Shown: positions 57,649 through 64,000 of the stretch, in pieces
Layout: each line of letters begins with the position of its first letter
Numbering within the stretch: the first letter of the stretch is position 1
NCBI GenBank assembly: GCA_027257055.1
Contig: JAPVLO010001728.1
Coordinates: forward strand, 1-64,000
DNA: 64,000 nt
Reading direction: 5' to 3'
Origin: Cephalopachus bancanus
Lineage: Eukaryota; Chordata; Mammalia; Primates; Tarsiidae
Notes under the pieces: model-generated
The model's input: the letters and a program-made list of their open reading frames with translations, nothing else
What the model was told of the DNA's origin: nothing
Databases searched by the model: none
Position numbers and translations under genes: made by a program

Positions 57649-60020
57649 AAGTCAGTTGCATGTTTTACAGCTTTCATTTACTTTTATTTATTTATTTCAA
57701 TTTTTTTAAATATGTGGGTTACAATTCAGAGTTAGATACACAAACATTGATTTTGCAGCGTCCCTCGTTGATGTGGTATGCCCTCCCTTCCTTAGCAGTA
57801 GCCCTCCACTGCCAATCTCACCCATCCCCCTAAACAGTTTTCCACTTCTGCCAATCACTTTGTGACAACACTGTAACTGATCAAGTTCAGTTCATGAGTG
57901 AGGACATACGGAACTCTTTTCGTTGTTTCTGTGAATGAATCTGAAAATGACCTACCTCATATCTATCAAACGTTCTGCAGAATCCTTGTAACTGTCTTTT
58001 CTTAATGGTGCATAAGATTCCAGTGTTTATATACCACATTTATTTTACCCATTCCAGCTTTGATGGGGAACGGTTGGTACAATGTTTTTTTGCAATTGTG
58101 ATTAGAGATTTGTAAAACATACTAGTGCAGGAATCCTATTGGTAAAATGATTTGAGTTCCTCCAGGTATATTCCCCCACCAGGGAATTGCTGAGTCACAT
58201 GGTACGTCAATATCTTCTCCCCGTTACAAACCACCACACTGTTTTCCAAAGAAGTTGTTCTCCTTTTCAGTCCACTTGCTGTGTAGAAGCATTTATTTCT
58301 TCCCAAATTCTTACCTGTATCTGTTATTGTTTTTTAATTATGATGTCCAGTTTTACAGGGGTATGTGATATTTCAAAGTGCTTTCCTTTGCATTTCTTTG
58401 ATGATGAGTGAGGCTGAGCTATTTTCCTGTGTCTGCTGGCTGCCCGTATCTCTTCTTATGAAAAGTGTCCCATCACGTATTTTGCACACTTTTCAAAGGT
58501 AATGTTTGTCTGATTTTTCTGAGTGTTTGAGTTTCTTGTAAATCCTAGATGATATGCCTCTTAGATATATTTGTGAGAAACGTTTTTCCCATTCTGTCGG
58601 CGGTATCCTTGCTCTTCTGATGGTTTCTTTTGTTTTGCAGAAATATATTAATTTGATGAGATCTCACTTGTCTAACTTTGTTCTTAAGGCATGAGTTTTT
58701 AGGGTACAGAAGAAGAATTAGTTTCGGGTTCCAGTTTCCCTTATGCTGTCTCCTACCATTTCTAAGATTATTATAATTTGGTGTTATAATTTTAGGTCTT
58801 TGATCCATTTAGAGTTAATGTGTATGGTTTTAGATAGGGCTCCTGTCTCAAGTTTGTGCATGTTGTCATCTTTTCCCCGGCACCACTTACTGAATATGTT
58901 CTCCATTACCCTGTGGGTCTTGGAGGTTTTTTCAAAGATGAGTTGTTTGAGAATTTGAGGATTTCTTTCTGTGTCCTGATCCATTGACCTATGGACCTAT
59001 TCTTGTACCAATACCTGGCTGGGTTGATTACTGTAACATATAATAAAGTTTGAAGTCTAGAACAGTTATAACTAATGCTTTGTCTGTTTTGATAAGATTC
59101 TTTTGGCTATTCTTCATTGTTTGTAATTTCATATGAATTATTTTTATTTTAATTTTTTATTTGGAGACTCACTCTTTTGCCCACAGAGGACTGCAGTGGC
59201 TGCTCCCAGCCACCGCAGCCTAGACCTGCTCTGCTCCCTTGACCTTTCTGCATCAGCCTTCCAAGTAGCCTGAATGACAGGCATGTGCTACCACCCCCGT
59301 CCGATTTTTTTATTTATTGTAGAGATGATGTCTCTCTGCCGAGGCGGTCATCGAATCCACAGGCTTAGGCAATCCACTCACCTCATCCTCCTAAATTCTC
59401 TTTTTTCTGTGTGCCTCATAGTAAATGCTTAGTGTTTAAAAGTATCAGATTAATCTGATACCTTTTGCAGAGAACATCATTATGTCTTAGTTAGAGAAAA
59501 TACTAGGGGATTCAATGGAAATACTCTTCTAAAAATATAAATTGGGTTAAAATATAAAGGGAATGTGATTTTATATTTCCTTCAAATATATAAAGGAAAC
59601 TTCTCTGAGTATTGCACATCTGTAACATTTAATCAAAATTAACAACCAGAAAATACAGAGTGCACCAAGAAAATGTCCACCAATTTTAAGAATGGAAAAA
59701 TCTGTATTAAATTACGGTACTGTTCTATGTTCTAAAATTTTAAAGATTTACTATGCATTCTGCCTTCTGAATAGCACTTAGGTACACTGAATCTCAATGT
59801 TCAATATTCTAACAATGATATAGATCTGGAATCTCAACAAGTTTCAATTTAGGCAGAATGAAACACGCAGAATTTATGTAAGAAACACTGTAGTTGTCAA
59901 TTTTGAAGGTAGAATTACACCATGTATCCAATGTATTAAATGAAAAGGAGTTATCGTTGGAGTATTATACATTTCTTAAAAAATCAATCCCTGCATAATG
60001 AACATATCTAGGTCCAACCC
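57649..60020 (+). repeat. Array unit 13, internally deleted, last forward unit
   Basis: L1-tail part runs from 57,665 to the SINE at 59,140-59,392. The SINE is cut off before its 5' end and the unit jumps to AAATTCTCTTTTTT, losing about 0.75 kb including the mini cDNA fragment. The unit ends abnormally near 60,020 (CCAACCC then CTTTCTTTAG). Closest to unit 11: shared GTCCCTCGTTGATG and AAGATTCCAGTGTTTAT. Confidence 0.87.
59140..59392 (-). mobile_element. Truncated Alu-like SINE (S13, shared site)
   Basis: Begins at the shared ATGAATTATT site of unit 13. The element's 5' end is missing because the sequence jumps from CACCTCATCCTCC to AAATTCTCTTTTTT of the unit. The deletion therefore post-dates the SINE. 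Confidence 0.88.
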
Positions 60021-60111
60021 TTTCTTTAGTTTAGAAAATTTTTGGATATTTTTAGTATTGTGTAACAGCCTTTGATCCCGTTGTCCAAAGGATTTGAACT
60101 TTGCTTTTGCT
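60018..60111 (+). repeat. Orphan fragment of unit at the inversion boundary
   Basis: About 94 bp from the middle of the unidentified part (TTTAGTTTAGAAA to GAACTTTGCTTTTGCT), in forward orientation. It resembles unit 12 at about 56,757-56,850. It lies between the end of unit 13 and the first inverted sequence and marks a rearrangement junction. Confidence 0.8.
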
Positions 60112-60595
60112 CCAGTATGTTTTTTGCATGTCTAATCACAATTGCAAAAAAACATGGTACCAACCATGTTGCCCATCAGTGCTGAAATGGATAAAATAAA
60201 TGTCGTATATATAGAGTGGAATATTATGCAGCCATAAAAATGTACACATAGAAGAATTTTGCAGAACGTTTGATGGATATGAGTTAGGTCATTTTCAGTG
60301 ATTTATCACAGAACCAAAGAACAGAGTTCCATATATTCTCACTCATGAGCTCAACTGGATCACTTATAGTACTGTAAGAAAGTGATCGGCAGTACTGAAA
60401 ACCTGTTTAGGGGGAAAAGTGTGATTGCTCGTGGAGGGATAATGGTAAGGAAGGGAGGGGCATACCTCATCATCCAGGGACCCTGCATAATCAATGCTTG
60501 TGTATCTAATTTTGAATTGTGCACATTATTTAAAAAATTAAAATGAATAACTAAATAAATAATTAAATGAAACTGCAAAACATGCAATTGACTTT
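60112..60595 (-). repeat. Inverted partial unit (L1 3' tail only)
   Basis: Reverse complement of the first ~480 bp of a unit, from the ACATACTGG region of the L1 tail to the (ATTT)n tail and TCAGTTGCATG landmark. It starts abruptly at 60,112. Confidence 0.85.
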
Positions 60596-63345
60596 TTTTG
60601 TTTATTCCAATTTTTATTTTTTGTTTTTACTTTAAAAATGGTCACAATTCAGGGTTGGGCCTAGAAATGTTCATTAAAGCAGGGATTGATTTTTTAAAGA
60701 TTTGTATAATACTCCAATGATAACTCCTTTTCCTTTTAATACATGGAATACACGGTATAATACTGCCTTCAAAATTGACAACTACAGTGTTTCTCACATA
60801 AATTCTCAATGTTTTATTCTGCCTAAATTGAAACTTGTTGAGATTCTAGATCTATATCATTCTTAGAAAACTGAACCTTGACATTCAGTGTACCTAAATG
60901 CTACTCAAAAGACAGAATGCATAATAAATCTTTAAAATTTTAGAAAATAAAACAGTAACACAATTTAATACAGCTTTTTTATTCTTAAAATTTTGTCCAC
61001 TTTCTTGGTGCACTCTGTATTTTCTGCTTGTTAATTTTGATTAAATGTTACAGATGATCATTAGAGAAATGTATCCCTTATATATTTGAAGGAAATATAA
61101 AATCACATTCCCTTTATATTTTAACCCAATTTATATTTTAAAAGTGTGTTTCCATTGATTTCCCTAGTATTTACTCTACCCAAGATATAATGCTGTACTC
61201 TAGAATCCAATTAATCTGATACTTTAATCACCAAGCATTTAATGAGGCCCACAGAAAAAAAGATTTTGCGGCCCAATATATATAAAAACAAAATAACCTG
61301 GAGATTTACAAATAGTAAAAATTTGGGCTCTTCATTCGCATAAAAATTTAGAATATTGAAAATTCTGGAAAATTTATTATAATCTTAGGAAAAGCAATGT
61401 TCAAATCCTGTAGGAAAAACTGATCAAAGCTGTTATACAATATTAAAAGCACCCCAAAATTTCTAAACTACAGAAAGTGCTAAAATATTGTTGGGTTGTG
61501 GTATAACCAAGCTCCATCAGGACTCCGTGATCATAAAAATAAAAGACTACATTGTGGGCGACCCCCTCAGGTCCCTTCCCAGTTTGGGAGTTTCTCGGTC
61601 CTCTCAATAAAGACTACTTTTTTTAAAAAAAGACTACCTCATTTATAGGATTCTTGAATGGTCACTTATCCCTGGAGAAATTTTTGGATGTGTTCACCAT
61701 GTGAATGCATGGTTATCTTTACATCTTCGGAATGAAATCGACAATGTCTACCACATTTAGCAGAGCTCTGTACAGAAGTGCTTGAAGCCTAAGTATTATT
61801 CAGTCGTCAAGTTCCCTCCCATTAGGTTTTCAAAGTTCTGAGACTGAGGTCATAAATGACAAATTCATATGCTTGATTCCCTGACTTTACTTACATCTTA
61901 TACTGTAATAATTAGCCTTTTAGTCAGTCTACAGATTCAATGAAATAACCATTAAGTTAGCATAATTATTCTCAGACAAGGAAATTACAATAAAGGATTC
62001 ATACGAAATCATAAACAATCCTGTATAGCCAAAGAATCTTATCAAAAGGAACAAAGAAGGAGGTATAACACTTCCAGACTTCAAGCTCTACTACATATTT
62101 ACAGTAATCAGCACAGCCTGGTATTGGTACAAGAATAGGTCCTAGGCAAATGGATCAGAACAGGGAATAAAATCCTCAAATTCTAAACCAACTCATCTTT
62201 GAAAAAACTTTCAAGACTCTTTGGGTAATGGAGAACATATTCAGTACATGGTTTTGTGGAAAGGCTGACAACATGCACAAGATTGAAACAGGACCCCTCT
62301 CTATCACTTTACACATTAATTCTAAATGGATCAAAGACCTAAATGTAAAACAACAAATTAAAGAATCCTAGAAAACACAGGAGACACCATTAGGGAAACT
62401 GGAACCGCAACTAAATCGTCTTCAAAGTCCTAAATACCAATGCCTTAAGAAGTAAGTTAGACAAGTGGGATCTCATCAAATTAATATACTACTGCAAAAC
62501 AAAAGTAGCCATCAGAACAACAGGGATAAAGCCAACAGAATGGTAAAAACCATTCTCCACCAATATATCTGTAAAGAGGCATAATATCTAGGATCTACAA
62601 GAAACTCAAACACTCAGAAAAATCAGACAAACATTCCCTTTGAAAAGTGTGCAAAATACGTGATTGGACACTTTTCATAAGAAGAGACATGGGCAGCCAG
62701 CTGACCCATGAAAATTGCTCAGCCTCACTCATCATCAAAGAAATGCAAAGGAAACCACTTTGAAATACCAAATGCCCCCTGTAAGACTGGCCATCATTAA
62801 TAAAACAAACAATAACAGATACAGGTCAAGATTTGGGAAGAAATAAATGCTTCTACTCTGGAAAACAGTGTGGTGGTTTGTAAAGGGACAAGATATTGAC
62901 CTACCATGTGACTCAGAATTTCCCCTGTAGAGAATATACCTGGAGGATCTCAAATCATTTTACCAGTATGTTTTTTGCAGCTCTAATCACAATTGCAAAA
63001 AACATGGTACCAACCATGTTGCCCATCAAAGCTGGAATGGATGAAATAAATGTGGTGTATTCACAGTGGAATATAATGCAGCCATAAAAAAGGACAGATA
63101 AAAGGAGTTTGCAGAATGTTTGATGGATATGATGTAGGTCATTTTCAGTGATTTATCACAGAACCAAAGAACAGACTTCCATATGTTCTCACTTCTGATC
63201 TTAACGGTATCACTTATAGTGCTGTAAGAAAGTGACTGGCATCAGTGGAAACCTGCTTAGGGGGTGGGGTGAGATCGGCAGTGGAGGGATACTGGTAAGG
63301 AAAGAATGGGCATACCTCATCATTCAGGGACCTAGCATAACCAAT
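60596..63345 (-). repeat. Inverted array unit, nearly complete
   Basis: Reading on the + strand, the unidentified part comes first (60,596-61,985) with the mini cDNA fragment at 61,553-61,630. The L1 tail follows (61,985-63,345). No SINE is present at either shared site. The unit stops before its 3' A/T-rich tail at a junction near 63,346. Confidence 0.87.
61553..61630 (+). pseudogene. Mini polyadenylated cDNA fragment, inverted unit
   Basis: In this inverted unit the fragment reads on the + strand: GGGCGACCCCCTCAGG to CCTCTCAATAAAGAC, then T/A-rich sequence. Flanked by AAGACTACAT (about 61,544) and AAGACTACCT (about 61,630). Confidence 0.8.
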
Positions 63346-64000
63346 AGCAGTGTTCAAATCCTGTAGGAAAATGACTCAAAGTCTGTTACACAATACTAAA
63401 AACATCCAGAAGTTTCTAAACTAAAGAAAGTGCTAAAATATTATTTGGTTGTGCTACAAAAAAGCCTCAACAAGACGCCATGACCATAATAATAAAAATC
63501 AACTCTTGGGCAACCACCGCAGGTCCCCTCCCAGTTTGGGAATTTCTGGGTCATCTCAATAAACACTGCTTTAAAAAAAAAAGACTTCCTCGATTAGAGG
63601 ATTCTTGAATGGTCACAAATCCCTGGATAAATTTTTGGATAGGTGTGAACACATGGTTCTCTTCACTTCTTGGGAAGGAAATCCACCATGTCTACCGCAT
63701 TTGGCAGAGCACTGTACACAAGTGCTTGAAACCTGAGGTTTGCTCAGTAGACAAGGTCCCTCCCATTATTATGTCAAAGTTCTGAGGGTGATATCATGAA
63801 TGACAATTTTACATGCTTGTTTCCCTTACTTTACTTACCTCTTTTAATATAAAAATTAGCATTTTAGTTAATCTAAAGATTCAATAACATAACCATTAAG
63901 TTGACAGCTTTCTTCTAAGACCTGGCAATTACAATAAAGAATTCATATGAAACCATAAAAAATCATGAATAGCCAAATGAATCTTATAAAAAGAAACAGG
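63346..64000 (-). repeat. Inverted array unit, truncated by a deletion junction and the window end
   Basis: Starts inside the unidentified part (AGCAGTGTTCAAATCC) directly after the L1 tail of the neighbouring unit, so roughly 1 kb that normally separates them is missing. Carries the mini cDNA fragment at 63,507-63,581 with AATAAA at 63,558-63,563. Enters the L1 tail near 63,890. Confidence 0.85.
63507..63581 (+). pseudogene. Mini polyadenylated cDNA fragment, truncated inverted unit
   Basis: Reads GGGCAACCACCGCAGG to CATCTCAATAAACAC, TGCTTT and A10. The flanks AATCAACTC and AGACTTCCTC are decayed copies of the direct repeat. Confidence 0.78.

Larger units (their letters stand above)
1..60020 (+). 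repeat. Tandem macrosatellite array, 13 forward units of about 2.9 kb
   Basis: A single composite unit recurs head to tail. I phased it on the landmark TCAGTTGCATG followed by an (ATTT)n run, seen near 42, 9455, 12623 (diverged), 15809 (diverged), 19051, 25031, 28243, 39192, 42349, 49166, 52329, 55532 and 57649. The first ~1.55 kb of each unit is the 3' end of an old L1 in antisense, recognisable from its reverse-complemented ORF2 C-terminus and 3'UTR. The remaining ~1.3 kb is unidentified A/T-rich sequence. Spacing departs from 2.9 kb only where L1, ERV or SINE insertions or internal deletions are present. Units are visibly diverged by substitutions and small indels, so the array is old rather than a recent perfect duplication. 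A fragment of a preceding unit occupies bases 1-40. Confidence 0.93.
42349..60020 (+). repeat. Two-unit higher-order repeat (units 9-13)
   Basis: Units 9, 11 and 13 share variants absent from 10 and 12, and vice versa. Units 10 and 12 share the TTGATTTTATAATTTATT tail, GAGTACCTGGTTGATGAGGC, TTTGTCCTACAGG and CAAGGTACATTTTT. Units 9 and 11 share CCACCCGTCTAACTTAC, TTTCGATG, CTCAGATCATAATC and ATTCTTCCTTCTG. Units 11 and 13 share GTCCCTCGTTGATG and AAGATTCCAGTGTTTAT. The start of unit 10 to the start of unit 12 is 6366 bp, the expected dimer period. Confidence 0.78.
60112..64000 (-). repeat. Inverted segment of the same array
   Basis: From about 60,112 the unit landmarks appear as reverse complements. 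The landmark CATGCAATTGACTTT is at 60,581-60,595. The reverse-complemented L1 tail is at 60,112-60,580 and again at about 61,985-63,345, and the unidentified part is at 60,596-61,985 and 63,346-64,000. The segment therefore holds one partial, one nearly complete and one truncated unit on the - strand. Confidence 0.9.

Noticed and set aside
1..64000. CRISPR array or bacterial-type operon.
   Set aside because: The ~2.9-kb repeats are far too long and are composite retroelement sequence; there are no short spaced repeats, cas-like genes or ribosome binding sites.

Overview
The window is non-genic, repeat-dominated mammalian DNA. I found no host protein-coding gene, tRNA or rRNA gene. The organism is most likely a primate. 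Thirteen SINEs are 7SL-derived dimers with an A-rich linker (Alu architecture), and the other elements are L1 LINEs and class II (betaretrovirus/HML-like) endogenous retroviruses. The SINE consensus differs from human Alu: its right arm has a 'GGCCGGGAGCGGCC' block where human Alu reads differently. I therefore lean to a strepsirrhine or tarsier, as inference only. A long, diverged tandem array with nested retroelements and no genes would suit heterochromatin or a sex chromosome, but nothing in the sequence proves the location.

From 1 to about 60,020 the window is a head-to-tail array of 13 diverged units. Each unit is about 2.9 kb once later insertions are removed. A unit has two parts. The first is about 1.55 kb of the 3' end of an old L1 (ORF2 C-terminal region plus 3'UTR), antisense to the + strand. 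The second is about 1.3 kb that I do not recognise. Inside the second part sits a tiny (about 75-90 bp) polyadenylated cDNA fragment with AATAAA, flanked by a 9-bp direct repeat (GAGGTAGTC). At about 60,112 the array changes strand, and the rest of the window (60,112-64,000) carries the same units in inverted orientation.

Later insertions sit in the array. A full-length but dead L1 lies on the - strand (about 100-5985) in unit 1. A 5'-truncated L1 lies on the + strand (about 20,795-24,697) in unit 5 and replaced about 0.84 kb of the unit. A defective betaretrovirus-like provirus, ERV-A, lies on the - strand (29,621-37,159) in unit 7. A second, related but distinct provirus, ERV-B, lies on the + strand (43,750-47,361) in unit 9. 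Thirteen Alu-like SINEs are present. Six share one integration site in different units and two share another, so they were copied with the units.

The most informative structure is historical. Units 9/11/13 and 10/12 alternate as a two-unit higher-order repeat of about 6.4 kb. ERV-A and ERV-B integrated in opposite orientation within a few bases of the same point of the unit. ERV-B keeps an exact 6-bp target duplication although everything from protease to the end of the 3' LTR has collapsed at a short microhomology. Both proviruses keep a recognisable gag-pro frameshift pseudoknot, with one compensatory base-pair change between them. All retroviral and L1 reading frames are broken; none looks able to produce a full product.
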